This document shows, piece by piece, positions 1-8,556 of a stretch of DNA of 64,000 bases. The translations under genes were made by a program, and so were the position numbers. Source of the DNA: Persicobacter diffluens (lineage in GTDB: Bacteria > Bacteroidota > Bacteroidia > Cytophagales > Cyclobacteriaceae); NCBI RefSeq assembly GCF_036244895.1, contig NZ_BQKE01000002.1, positions 1,178,001-1,242,000 on the forward strand, given 5' to 3'. The notes beneath the pieces are model-generated. The model was not told the DNA's origin, did no database searches, and saw only the letters and a list, made by a program, of their open reading frames with translations. How positions within the stretch are numbered: position 1 is the stretch's first letter; every line of letters starts with the position of its first letter.

Positions 1-1
1 A

Positions 2-2935
2 ACCTTAGCGGTAAAGGACATCACCATTCAATTGGATGCTTCCGGAAATGCAAGCATTGAAGTGGCAGATATCGTGATGACCCAATCTGATAATTGTGGC
101 ATTGCCAATGTGATCTTAAGCCAAAGCAGTTTCGATTGTGCGAACATCGGAGCGAATGCGGTAACCGTAACACTAACCGATAATAATGGCAATGTGGTAA
201 CGGCAACATCCACAGTAACGATAGAGGATGCTGTTGCACCAGTGGTGAGTACGCAAGACATCACCGTGAAATTGGATGCTTCGGGTGTGGCGACAATTTC
301 TGTAGATGACATTGACAATGGATCTACTGATAATTGCGAGATCGATAGCAGAACATTGGACATTACTTCTTTTGATTGTTCGGCTGTGGGCACACCTCAA
401 ACGGTAACGCTAACCATCACCGACAAACAAGGAAATGTAGCAAGTGAAACCGCAACGGTAACAGTGGAAGAGGACATCAAACCAACCGTTCTCACCCAAA
501 ACATCACCGTGTCGCTAGATGCTTCAGGCAGTGTCACCATTACGCCAGCAGCTATCGACAACGGTTCTTCCGACAACTGTGGCATTGCTTCCCTGACCTT
601 GGATCAGACCACATTTGATTGTTCAGCGGTAGGCACACCTCAAACGGTAACCTTAACGGTAACCGATAATAATGGCAATAGCGAATCCGCAACCGCCACG
701 GTAACAGTGGAAGATAATACCGATCCAACCTTAGCGGTTCAAGACATCACTGTTCAGTTGGATGCTTCCGGAACGGCAAGCCTTGAAGTGGCAGATATCG
801 TGACGACACAATCTGATAATTGTGGTGTTGCCAATGTGACTTTAAGCCAAAGCAGTTTCGATTGTGCGAACATCGGGGCGAATACGGTAACCGTAACACT
901 GACCGATAATAATGGTAATGTGGTAACAGCAACCGCTACCGTAACGGTACAGGATAATGTCGCACCGATATTGCAAGTGAAGACACCAATTGATCTGTAT
1001 TTGGATGCCAATGGCCTAGCCAGGCTTCAGGTGGCAGATGTTGATAACGGAACCAGTGATCCTTGCGGGATTGCGAAGCTAAGCCTATCTCATACCGATT
1101 TCAACGGAGCCGATTTAGGAAGCCAAACAATAGTCTTTACCGCAGAGGATGTGAATGGTAATATTTCCACCACCAATATTCAGGTGAATGTGCTGGATAA
1201 TATCGCACCGGAATTCACCATCCGACCATTTATTGAATTGGAGCTTGATGAACAAGGTGAAGCCAAACTAACCGCCGAACAGTTGTTTGCAGAAGCACCA
1301 TCCGACAATGTGGGCATTGATCGTATTGAAATTTCGCAGACTGACTTTGACTGTGCTGATGTGAATCAAAACGTGGATGTCATCGTGGAGGTATTTGATA
1401 CTTCCGGTAATAAAAAGTCCGGTCTGGCAGTGGTGAAAGTGCTGGATAATATCCTGCCGGAAATTACCGCTCCTGCAGATAGAACGGTGAACTTGGTGAC
1501 GGATTGTGAGATCATCATTCCTGATTTTGGAACCGCTGTCGTAACTGATAATTGTACCGTGGACTATAGCCGACTGACACATGACGCACCAGCGGTATTC
1601 CCCTTAGGGGAAACGAACGTGAAATGGTTGTATCAGGATAAAGCGGGCAATGTGGTAACGGTAGTGCAGAAAATCACAGTGGTAGATGATAGGAAGCCTG
1701 TCATTACTAATATGCCGACCTTAGAACCAATACCGGCAACGCAAGGGCAATGCGGTGCTCAAGTCAACTGGACTGCACCAACGGCGAGCGATAACTGTGA
1801 ATTGTTGTCCTTCTCTTCTGATATTCCGCCTAACTCCTTCTTCTCCATCGGAACGACCATGGTGACCTATACCGCCGTAGACAGAGGTGGCAATACCACC
1901 ACAGCCACCTTTGAAGTAACGGTGGAAGATCGGGAAGCGCCGGAAATTATTTGTCCGGCAACCATTCACCTGTTTCCTGAATTGGGCTTGACCTATGCAT
2001 TGGTGGGCCAGTTACAGGATCCTCAAGTGAATACAACCTGTAATGAGGTAGTTACGATCACTAACGATGCCCCTGCACAACTGCACTTCGGTACCCATCA
2101 GATCAACTGGACCGTCACCGATAATGCTGGAAATGTCGCGACCTGTCAGCAGACCATCGTGGTGGACGATCCGGCCGACCTGACCATTATTAAAGATTGT
2201 CCGAAGGACTTTTCCGGCTATGCAGATGAAGGAGAATGCGATTTGGCTTTGAAGCTAAATGAACCGGTGTTGAACGATTGGGTGCTGAACGCCACCATCA
2301 CTTCCGACCAGCCGGAGTTCTTCCCTATAGGCACGACCTTGGTCACCTGGACTGTAACCGATGCCTGGGGCAATACCGAAACCTGCCAGCAATCAATAGC
2401 CGTAGAGATCGATCCCGAAAGTGTGATGGTGGCCGAGGGCATACCGGAATTACTGGCCAATCCAAACTGTGTGTTGAAGCTTCCGGATCTGACTGAATAT
2501 GTGGAGGTGATGCTCCCTTGCTTCGGCGAGACCACCATTCAGCAATCCCCGCTGGCGGGCGAGCTGATTACTCCGGAACGGGACTTTATTTCAGTCACTT
2601 TCAAGCTGGTAGATGCGGAAAATAAGGAGGTGGGAACACTGGTAGAGGAGATTTTTGTTCAATGTCTTGACCGTTTTGAAGTGCCGAACATGATCTCCCC
2701 GAATGGTGATGGCTACAACGACCGATTGGAAATCCCGACCATTGAAACTTATACCGGTACCGAACTGATGATCTTCAACCGATGGGGACAGGAAGTATTC
2801 CGCCAGCGGAATTATTCAAATGATTGGGACGGGCGATCGCAGTCAGGAAAGCCATTGCCTGCCGGCACTTACTATTACTCACTGAAAAAGGATGGGGAAG
2901 AACACCAGTCCGGATATATTCACATCGTACTTTAA
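2..2935 (+). CDS. HYR/Ig-like repeat surface protein with T9SS type B C-terminal domain (5' end outside window)
   Basis: The reading frame is open to the left edge, so the N-terminus and signal peptide are missing; 977 residues are visible. The body is a string of ~75-80-residue beta repeats. The early ones share DASG near the start, SDNCG(I/V)A in the middle and TLTDNNGN near the end. The later ones look like HYR modules (DNC, PLG, WTVTDNAGN). The last ~85 residues form a gliding-motility-associated C-terminal (CHU_C) domain: ISPNGDGYND, then FNRWGQEVF, then WDGRSQSGKPLPAGTYYY. This is the type B signal that sends proteins through the type IX secretion system. The role is probably a surface or extracellular adhesin; no catalytic domain is visible. 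The PorP/SprF gene starts 12 bp downstream, the usual partner arrangement for type B cargo. Some repeats are close at DNA level (about 20-230 versus 740-960), which suggests repeat expansion. Confidence 0.9.
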   Translation, partial: TLAVKDITIQLDASGNASIEVADIVMTQSDNCGIANVILSQSSFDCANIGANAVTVTLTDNNGNVVTATSTVTIEDAVAPVVSTQDITVKLDASGVATISVDDIDNGSTDNCEIDSRTLDITSFDCSAVGTPQTVTLTITDKQGNVASETATVTVEEDIKPTVLTQNITVSLDASGSVTITPAAIDNGSSDNCGIASLTLDQTTFDCSAVGTPQTVTLTVTDNNGNSESATATVTVEDNTDPTLAVQDITVQLDASGTASLEVADIVTTQSDNCGVANVTLSQSSFDCANIGANTVTVTLTDNNGNVVTATATVTVQDNVAPILQVKTPIDLYLDANGLARLQVADVDNGTSDPCGIAKLSLSHTDFNGADLGSQTIVFTAEDVNGNISTTNIQVNVLDNIAPEFTIRPFIELELDEQGEAKLTAEQLFAEAPSDNVGIDRIEISQTDFDCADVNQNVDVIVEVFDTSGNKKSGLAVVKVLDNILPEITAPADRTVNLVTDCEIIIPDFGTAVVTDNCTVDYSRLTHDAPAVFPLGETNVKWLYQDKAGNVVTVVQKITVVDDRKPVITNMPTLEPIPATQGQCGAQVNWTAPTASDNCELLSFSSDIPPNSFFSIGTTMVTYTAVDRGGNTTTATFEVTVEDREAPEIICPATIHLFPELGLTYALVGQLQDPQVNTTCNEVVTITNDAPAQLHFGTHQINWTVTDNAGNVATCQQTIVVDDPADLTIIKDCPKDFSGYADEGECDLALKLNEPVLNDWVLNATITSDQPEFFPIGTTLVTWTVTDAWGNTETCQQSIAVEIDPESVMVAEGIPELLANPNCVLKLPDLTEYVEVMLPCFGETTIQQSPLAGELITPERDFISVTFKLVDAENKEVGTLVEEIFVQCLDRFEVPNMISPNGDGYNDRLEIPTIETYTGTELMIFNRWGQEVFRQRNYSNDWDGRSQSGKPLPAGTYYYSLKKDGEEHQSGYIHIVL

Positions 2936-2947
2936 CCTTTTGTGGCA

Positions 2948-3934
2948 ATGAAAATGAAGTATTCCATATTGCTGAGCATCGTTTTGGCCTGCTTGCTGGC
3001 GCAAGAGGTCAAGGCGCAAAATACCATGCAGACCTCCCAGTACATGGTGAATTATATGATTATTAATCCGGCGGTGGTCGGATTGAATGAACATTCCGAA
3101 TTTCGCCTTTCCTATCGGAATCAGTGGAGTGGGATAGAAGGCGCTCCCACCACTTTTTTTGGTAGTGCCAATACTAGTTTAGGGCATCAGGGAAGTGCTT
3201 CCCGTCGCAGAAGAGGAGGGCGAAGGAGAGGCTATCGGGGACGGTCAGGCAGGCCGCATCATGGTCTGGGGGCCTATATTATGAATGACCAGGCAGGAGC
3301 GGTGAGTCAGATCAGGATGTATGCGAATTATGCTTATCACCTGAGAATTTCCTCGCAGGTGCGGATGTCTGCCGGCGCATCTGCCGGATTGATTAGTAAT
3401 CAGATTGATAAAGATAAAATCTATGTGGTGGATCCTAATGACCCCTTATTGGCGAATGCACAAAATTCCATGCATCCTGATATTCAGATCGGTTTTTGGT
3501 TTCATTCCTCCAATTGGTTTGCGGGTTTGTCGGCTACGGAATTCAATCTGAGTAATGGTTTCGGGACGGAGCTTGGGGCTTTACAGCCTAATTATTACCT
3601 CACCGGTGGTTATCGTTTTGAACTCAGCAGAGAGTTGGATTTTGTGCCTTCCGTCCTGATGAAAACCGTGAATTTTTCCCAATACCAATTGGATATGAAC
3701 CTCAAGCTAAGGTATCGGTCCGTACTTTGGGGAGGACTTTCATTGCGCGGAACGCAAGACCTGACGGCCATTTTCGGCCTGGATCTGATGAACGGAATGA
3801 TGATGGCTTACTCTTATGACTATCAACTCACGGAGGTCAATGCGGTTAGTAATGGATCGCATGAGATCACCATCGGCTTTAATATGAAAGGTAAAAGGCA
3901 AAGACGAGGCCTGGACCGGAGAGCATTTTGGTAA
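2948..3934 (+). CDS. PorP/SprF family type IX secretion outer-membrane protein
   Basis: This 328-residue protein has a signal peptide ending VKAQ and then the family opening, QYMVNYMIINPAVVG with SYRNQWSGIEGAP. The rest alternates short beta strands as expected for an outer-membrane barrel. PorP/SprF proteins assist T9SS secretion and anchoring, and copies beside CHU_C cargo are usually dedicated to that cargo. A GTG at 2942 is possible, but ATG at 2948 gives a cleaner signal peptide. The odd feature is an Arg/Gly-rich insert (roughly residues 84-104, with RRRRGG and RRRGYRGRSGR) in what should be an early surface loop or turn. Co-transcription with the upstream adhesin is likely. Confidence 0.88.
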   Translation: MKMKYSILLSIVLACLLAQEVKAQNTMQTSQYMVNYMIINPAVVGLNEHSEFRLSYRNQWSGIEGAPTTFFGSANTSLGHQGSASRRRRGGRRRGYRGRSGRPHHGLGAYIMNDQAGAVSQIRMYANYAYHLRISSQVRMSAGASAGLISNQIDKDKIYVVDPNDPLLANAQNSMHPDIQIGFWFHSSNWFAGLSATEFNLSNGFGTELGALQPNYYLTGGYRFELSRELDFVPSVLMKTVNFSQYQLDMNLKLRYRSVLWGGLSLRGTQDLTAIFGLDLMNGMMMAYSYDYQLTEVNAVSNGSHEITIGFNMKGKRQRRGLDRRAFW

Positions 3935-3956
3935 GTCGATCAGAAATATTATTGGA

Positions 3957-3988
3957 AAGGCAACGGTTTATCGGTTGTCTTTTTTTGT
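3957..3988 (+). terminator. Probable rho-independent terminator after porP/sprF-like gene
   Basis: GGCAAC (3959-3964) can pair with GTTGTC (3974-3979, one G-U pair), followed directly by a T-run. It lies 24 bp after the stop codon. Confidence 0.55.
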
Positions 3989-3990
3989 TT

Positions 3991-4243
3991 TTGGGGCAGC
4001 CCTCCTGACGTCGGTCGGGCTTTTGCCAGTCGCTCTTTTCCCGAGCCGCTACGCTCTTAGGCTGGGAAAAGGAGCTTCGCAATGGCGCTATCCCTCTGCC
4101 GGTAAGTCTCGGCGACCTGCGCGGGCGAGAGCCCGCTTGGGGCAGGGATGAAGCGGGTCTGTTTGAACCACAGCGGCCCAAAAGGCCGATGAGGTGAGCC
4201 GCGCGAGCCCGGTGCTGCCGTCTAAGCGGCAGTAGCCCCCCAA
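3991..4243. ncRNA. GC-rich, highly structured non-coding element 1
   Basis: This ~250-bp block is far more GC-rich than its surroundings and lies in the 431-bp gap between two genes. It is closed by TTGGGGC (3991-3997) against GCCCCCCAA (4235-4243). Inside are perfect hairpins GCGGGC-GAGA-GCCCGC (4121-4136) and CTGCCG-TCTAAG-CGGCAG (4215-4232), plus CGGCC/GGCCG (4174-4188). The core GCAGGGATGAAG (4142-4153), then TGTTTGA (4160-4166), then a late GCCCG-type stretch recurs in the element at 23.1 kb. Related GATGGAAGC...TGTTTGA blocks occur between genes in many Bacteroidota (recollection, not checked). A structured RNA or repeat element is likelier than a gene; the long antisense ORF across it resembles no protein. 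Strand is unknown. Confidence 0.5.
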
Positions 4244-4365
4244 AAAAAAATGGTAAATAAATGATTGCAGGTCTGAGGATTATGTCTTTTATTCCTAAAA
4301 ATAGGGAGAAAGGCTCATCTTTTCTGCCTGACAATGCGTTCACAAGCCCACTTAGCGATATCATT

Positions 4366-5319
4366 ATGACAGAAAAAATAAAATTAGGCGTCAGTACTTG
4401 TTTATTAGGAATGAATGTTCGGTATGATGGGGGCCATAAGAATTCCCGCTTGCTGAACCGTATGGAGAAGATTTTTGATTATTTCCCGTTTTGCCCCGAG
4501 GTGGGCAGTGGGATGTCTACGCCCCGGCCTGCCATTCGGTTGATTAAGGATGAGGCTGGCGAAGTGAGGCTGGTGGAATCCAAAAATCCGGAGCAGGACT
4601 ATACGGAACAGATGCTGGCTTATTCTGAAAAAACAGTGGAAAAGATGCAGGACAAGGTGGATGGCTATGTGTTGATGGCCAAATCTCCCAGCTGTGGGAT
4701 GGACCGGATAAAATTGTATACCAAGGCGGGGCAACCAACGGCGGATAAGAGTTCAGGATTGTATGCCAAGGCGCTGATGGAGCAGAATCCGCTATTGCCC
4801 ATAGAGGAAGAAGGTCGGTTGAATGATCCGGTATTGCGGGAGAATTTTATCGCCAGAGTGTACATTTTTCATGAATGGAAGGCATTTGCGCAGCAGCCCA
4901 AATCCGTAAGTGCCTTGCAGGCTTTTCATCAGCGGCTAAAATATAAGGTGATGAGTCACTCTCCCGCCAGCCTGACGGAACTGGGACGGATGGTCTCCAA
5001 TCCGGATAAAAATGACTTAGAGGCCGTTTATAACAGCTACATTCACCTGCTGATGGAGACGATAAAGAAGCCGGCAGGGAAAACGAATATTCTGAATGCT
5101 TTGCAGCATGTCTACGGTTATTTTAAAAAGGTGATTGATGAAGATGAAAAGCGATATCTTTTGGAAATGCTGGAGGATTATAAAAATGGCTATGTGCCGC
5201 TCATCATGCTACGCCGGGCCCTGACGCACTTGGCGGAAAAGCATCAGAATGAATATATCCTGAGTCAGAACCTGATTAAACGCTATCCCAAGCATTTAAA
5301 TTTGTATAGGGATTTATAG
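4366..5319 (+). CDS. DUF523/DUF1722 protein, TudS-like (thiouracil desulfurase family) with YbgA-like C-terminal domain
   Basis: This is a 317-residue cytoplasmic protein. The N-terminal DUF523 part (1-~150) has the three family cysteines: Cys12 (VSTCLLG), Cys43 (PFCPEVGSGM) and Cys110 (SPSCGM). In characterised TudS proteins these hold a [4Fe-4S] cluster used to desulfurate 2-thiouracil. The C-terminal DUF1722 part (~165-315) is helical, with FHQRLKYKVMSHSP and the end LAEKHQNEYILSQNLIKRYPK. The fused architecture matches YbgA-type proteins. An in-frame ATG lies 35 codons upstream (4261), but that extension overlaps the edge of the structured element and lacks family similarity. Start 4366 gives the normal MTEKIKLGVSTC opening. 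The exact substrate is not shown by sequence. Confidence 0.85.
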   Translation: MTEKIKLGVSTCLLGMNVRYDGGHKNSRLLNRMEKIFDYFPFCPEVGSGMSTPRPAIRLIKDEAGEVRLVESKNPEQDYTEQMLAYSEKTVEKMQDKVDGYVLMAKSPSCGMDRIKLYTKAGQPTADKSSGLYAKALMEQNPLLPIEEEGRLNDPVLRENFIARVYIFHEWKAFAQQPKSVSALQAFHQRLKYKVMSHSPASLTELGRMVSNPDKNDLEAVYNSYIHLLMETIKKPAGKTNILNALQHVYGYFKKVIDEDEKRYLLEMLEDYKNGYVPLIMLRRALTHLAEKHQNEYILSQNLIKRYPKHLNLYRDL

Positions 5320-5324
5320 ATGTT

Positions 5325-5349
5325 AGCCCCATATACGGGGCTTTTTTTT
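5325..5349 (+). terminator. Rho-independent terminator
   Basis: AGCCCC (5325-5330) / GGGGCT (5337-5342) stem with a 6-nt loop and an uninterrupted T-run, 5 bp after the TudS-like stop codon. Confidence 0.85.
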
Positions 5350-5516
5350 GGTGAGTAAGGGCTTCAATTTGTTGTAATAGAATTGTTTGACTTGCAGCGC
5401 GTTGATGTAATATTTTTCTTGTTTTTGTTTATTTTATAAGCAGTTTTATCCCTTATTTTTAAGTTGGTGGGCAGGGTAATTTCGTAAGATCTTTTATAAC
5501 CTACTTAATCAACTTT

Positions 5517-7226
5517 ATGAAAAATTTTCATCTGGCGGGTCTGATCTTGACCCTTTTTTTGGGATTATGGTCTTGTAAAAGTGACGATGGGGGAGATAGT
5601 CCGGGCGGAGGAGATTTAGGCGAATTTTTATTGGAGCTTCCCCTCCTTTCCAGGGGCGAAGTGGTTTTTAGGGTGACAGAGGATGTCCCGGGTACAGCCG
5701 TTCCAAACAAGGCTACATTGGTGTTAAATGGAGCGGATCAAGAGAGCCTCAGCGGGGAACCGCCCTATGAATTTACCGTGAATAGTGCAGAATTGGCGGA
5801 CAACACTTATGATGTGGCCGTGCGGCTGGAAGCCGAAGGGACATCGGCTGTGGTGGTGAGTGGGCAGACTTTGGTGGATAATGTGTTGTTGTCCGTCTCT
5901 ATTGATGCGGGTTATGTGGATGCGGTGAAGGATGCAAATGATTTAATGAAATTTAGTCGACATTGGTACATCACCGATACTTTAGGTAATATTTTATCCA
6001 ATCAAGCCAATTGGGATGAGGGCTCCACGGTGGTGGTAAACACCAATCCTGATGATGAGAATTTTATTTTCAAATTGGCGATTATTGATTTCTTTGAATA
6101 TCAAGAGGGGGAGGAAGTGATTTCCGAATATGCCTTGAACTATCAGGATATTCTCTCCCTGAATAATAATAACCTTACATATTCTTCGCCTACCGCACCG
6201 GGAGATACGGAGATTGCCGCCTCTATTGAAGTCACTAGTGTTCCGCAGGATTATGATAGTCGATATGCTTCCAATGCTTTCTATGAAGTCACGGATGATG
6301 AGACGGATGGCCGAACGGTTACCTATGATTTATTGGTGGCGCAGGGCGATGAAATCGCAGAGGAGAGCTTTATTCCAACGGTGGTGTTCATGGAAAATGC
6401 TGGCGGGGAAGTGGTGGCACAATATTATCCGGTGGGCCAAGATGACGATGAAACTATTGATTTTACAAACATGTCGGCGCCATCAGATCCGCTGACGGCC
6501 GCAGGCTTATCGGGCAAGTCGGTATCGTTTTTAACGGGATCCATGCTTTTTCAGGGGCAGGCCTTTTTACCTTATGGAGCGGTGGCGGATGAAGGACAAA
6601 CGCTGAGCGATTACGAAACCCCTTTCAACAAAACGAATGGAGAATTTACCGGAGATTTCTTCCAGACGCAGGTGTTAGGGGAAGATGGCGGTAATACCGT
6701 TTTGTGGGAAGTGTATGGAGAAAATATTGTACAGGGGGCTGAGCTATGGTCTATTTCAGAAAATATAACGCCGGTTGCCTCTACCTGGGCTTCATTGCGC
6801 TATGATCAGCGGGATTTTAATAATACCACCGCTTTTACGGAAGTGGAAAACGGGAATGAATTTTCCTCTATTTCAGCACAATTTGTTTACACCGATGCAG
6901 TGGAGTTTACTGCTGATATTCCGGACAACATTACGGCTACCTACGGGCCTTTGGTGACTTTAAGCACCGCCAATGTGCAGAGTATTGAAGGATTAGTGTT
7001 GGGAGATGTAGTGACCTATCCCAATTTAGGAGAGGCTCAAAATACGGCCATTAAAGTGTTTGATCTGAATCCGGTACCTGCCCGAATGGCAAACCGTGCT
7101 CCAAGCTTTGCATTTAATAATCATCGCAGATTCCCCAATTTTTATTTGGAAGAAAAGCTCTCCGGAAAGTACAGAATGAGTAGTGGCCTGATGGGAATGG
7201 AGAAGAGAAAGGATCTATTTGATTAA
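5517..7226 (+). CDS. Surface lipoprotein of unknown function
   Basis: The 569-residue product has a lipoprotein signal peptide with lipobox GLWSC (Cys20). The residues after the cysteine, KSDDGGDSPGGGD, are acidic and Gly-rich, like the lipoprotein export signals that carry Bacteroidota lipoproteins to the cell surface. The mature protein is Thr/Val/Asp-rich and probably all-beta. An Ig-like segment lies near residues 60-125 (KATLVLNG...YEFTVNSAELADNTYDVAVRLEAEG). No catalytic motif was recognised. The last ~40 residues are basic and not beta-like. A possible promoter -7 element TAATTTCG lies at 5477-5484. The gene stands alone, with terminators on both sides. Confidence 0.7.
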   Translation: MKNFHLAGLILTLFLGLWSCKSDDGGDSPGGGDLGEFLLELPLLSRGEVVFRVTEDVPGTAVPNKATLVLNGADQESLSGEPPYEFTVNSAELADNTYDVAVRLEAEGTSAVVVSGQTLVDNVLLSVSIDAGYVDAVKDANDLMKFSRHWYITDTLGNILSNQANWDEGSTVVVNTNPDDENFIFKLAIIDFFEYQEGEEVISEYALNYQDILSLNNNNLTYSSPTAPGDTEIAASIEVTSVPQDYDSRYASNAFYEVTDDETDGRTVTYDLLVAQGDEIAEESFIPTVVFMENAGGEVVAQYYPVGQDDDETIDFTNMSAPSDPLTAAGLSGKSVSFLTGSMLFQGQAFLPYGAVADEGQTLSDYETPFNKTNGEFTGDFFQTQVLGEDGGNTVLWEVYGENIVQGAELWSISENITPVASTWASLRYDQRDFNNTTAFTEVENGNEFSSISAQFVYTDAVEFTADIPDNITATYGPLVTLSTANVQSIEGLVLGDVVTYPNLGEAQNTAIKVFDLNPVPARMANRAPSFAFNNHRRFPNFYLEEKLSGKYRMSSGLMGMEKRKDLFD

Positions 7227-7254
7227 GTGGTTGTCTTATTTGTATTAGAATTAG

Positions 7255-7283
7255 AGGACGGTTAACCACCCGTCCTTTTTTTG
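7255..7283 (+). terminator. Rho-independent terminator
   Basis: AGGACGG (7255-7261) pairs perfectly with CCGTCCT (7270-7276), followed by a T-run; 28 bp after the lipoprotein stop. Confidence 0.85.
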
Positions 7284-7404
7284 TGGCCTCTTTTCTGAAG
7301 GGTGGGCAATGAACACAACGTTATGCGTTGCGAGATACCATAAGATACCTGAAAACGCCTGACCAATTTCTGTTGAGTGGTATTAGGGGTTATAAGATAA
7401 GTCA

Positions 7405-7536
7405 AATTTGAGTAAACTTGCTTTCTCCTCACTCCTCTTCTTCAGTTTCATGGGCAAAACTCGAAATTGGAAAAATTCCTTTATTTTTTCTGCCTTGATG
7501 CTAAATGAGGATTTTGGCAGGAATAATCCGGGTTAA
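7405..7536 (-). repeat. Family A short repeat, copy A1 (partial, inverted)
   Basis: Read on the minus strand this begins TTAACCCGGATTATTCC (7536-7520). It continues with the family A body: a GCAAGGCAGAAAAAAT-like stretch, a GGAATTTTTCC-like stretch and GAGGAGAAAGCAAG. The opposite terminal repeat is not clear, so the copy seems truncated. Nothing else was seen in the 766-bp gap apart from A1, B1 and the terminator. Confidence 0.6.
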
Positions 7537-7599
7537 GGCGGAATAGTTCCGGTTAATCGTTTTTGTCTTTAGAATCGTGGGGTGAAAATGGCTATGAGC

Positions 7600-7755
7600 G
7601 GGTTATAAGCACACCATCCGGCTGCAAATTCGAATTATTGGAAGCGATTTTGGAAAATTTCTCAACAATAGCGATGCTATTCTCTCAAAATAATCGGATC
7701 TCGCTTCTGCAATAATCAAATTTTCGCTACGAATTTTGGCTTTTAAACACCCTCT
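7600..7755 (+). repeat. Family B short repeat, copy B1
   Basis: About 156 bp, starting near GGTTATAAGCACACCATCCGG and ending GGCTTTTAAACACCC. It is clearly alignable with 37279-37440 and with the minus strand of 11374-11531. The ends are loosely inverted (TTTAAAAGC versus GCTTTTAAA in the best copies). No ORF is conserved among copies. A TAACGGAATAATTCA stretch at about 7782-7797 resembles a family A end. Confidence 0.6.
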
Positions 7756-7992
7756 CATATCTTGACTTCTATAAAGCAGATAACGGAATAATTCAATTTT
7801 CATTATATTATAGCTTGTCAGCAAAAAGGAGTAAGAACATACGCTCGAAAGATGGCATTATTGTCAATCTAGCAACTTAGGAAATTCCCTTTTTGCCCAA
7901 GCTTTAGAGTTAGAACAGTACCTAAAAATATCCTTTGCGTTTAATATTACCTGTTCCCTTACTATCTTCGGCTTTGAATCAACCTGAGTTTT

Positions 7993-8160
7993 ATGAATAG
8001 AGGAATTGTGGAAATGGTCGTTCTGGTGGCGGTTATTTTATTGATGATGATTATTGCCTCCAAAGTGTTAGGACTGGCGCTGGGCATTGTTTTTCGATAC
8101 TGGTGGCTGCTGTTGATTATTGGCGGAGGATATTATTATTTGCGGAAAGACCGTTATTGA
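7993..8160 (+). CDS. Small membrane protein (55 residues)
   Basis: ATG at 7993 opens a 55-codon frame: a short N-terminus, a hydrophobic helix (VEMVVLVAVILLMMIIASKV), and a second hydrophobic stretch (WWLLLIIGGGYYYL) followed by a basic tail RKDRY. A possible -7 promoter element TATCTTCG lies at 7963-7970, 22 bp upstream, and a strong terminator begins directly after the stop. Expression signals on both sides make it likely to be a real gene. Function is unknown; it would sit in the inner membrane with two helices. Confidence 0.6.
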   Translation: MNRGIVEMVVLVAVILLMMIIASKVLGLALGIVFRYWWLLLIIGGGYYYLRKDRY

Positions 8161-8162
8161 TC

Positions 8163-8198
8163 AAAAAAAAGCAGGCTTATTGGCCTGCTTTTTTTTTG
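8163..8198 (+). terminator. Rho-independent terminator
   Basis: AAGCAGGC (8169-8176) / GCCTGCTT (8183-8190) with A-run before and T-run after. The following ~350 bp to 8556 contains an AAAGTGT...ACACTTT hairpin (about 8471-8488) and AATATTTG motifs that could be promoter parts; nothing else was seen. Confidence 0.88.
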
Positions 8199-8556
8199 AC
8201 GGAAATACACAAGTCTATGACGGGAATTGATAAAGAAGAGCATTTCGTTAGTCTTAATTTTGTGGCAGCATTTTCCTTGTGGAAATGTAAAGCGCGTGTT
8301 TAAAAGCCCGGATTCGATACCAAGATTTGACTATTGGAGAAGTGATGCCGTTTTTTTTGAGAAAAGCTTGGCTGTTTATAGGCAATTGATCCTATATCCT
8401 CTTCAATAATGGACATTTTCTTCGGATGTTGTGAATTTTGAAACGCTCTAAATCTGACCTTTTTAAAGGAAAGTGTGCCGACCGTACACTTTTCGGCTGC
8501 TGAATATTTGTCTTTCTATCTTTTAAATATTTGTGATTGAAAGCAATTATCTCCAC

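Noticed and set aside
2..1200. Direct repeats resembling a CRISPR or minisatellite
   Set aside because: The repeats are ~230-bp coding units in one open frame (HYR/Ig-like domains), not short repeats with unique spacers.
3879..4364. 161-codon minus-strand ORF
   Set aside because: It overlaps the porP-like 3' end and the GC-rich hairpin element, and its composition (Arg/Pro/Ser-rich) fits a random GC-rich frame.
8290..8306. GTGTTTAAAAGC resembling a family B end
   Set aside because: Only about 12-15 bases match and no body of the repeat follows.
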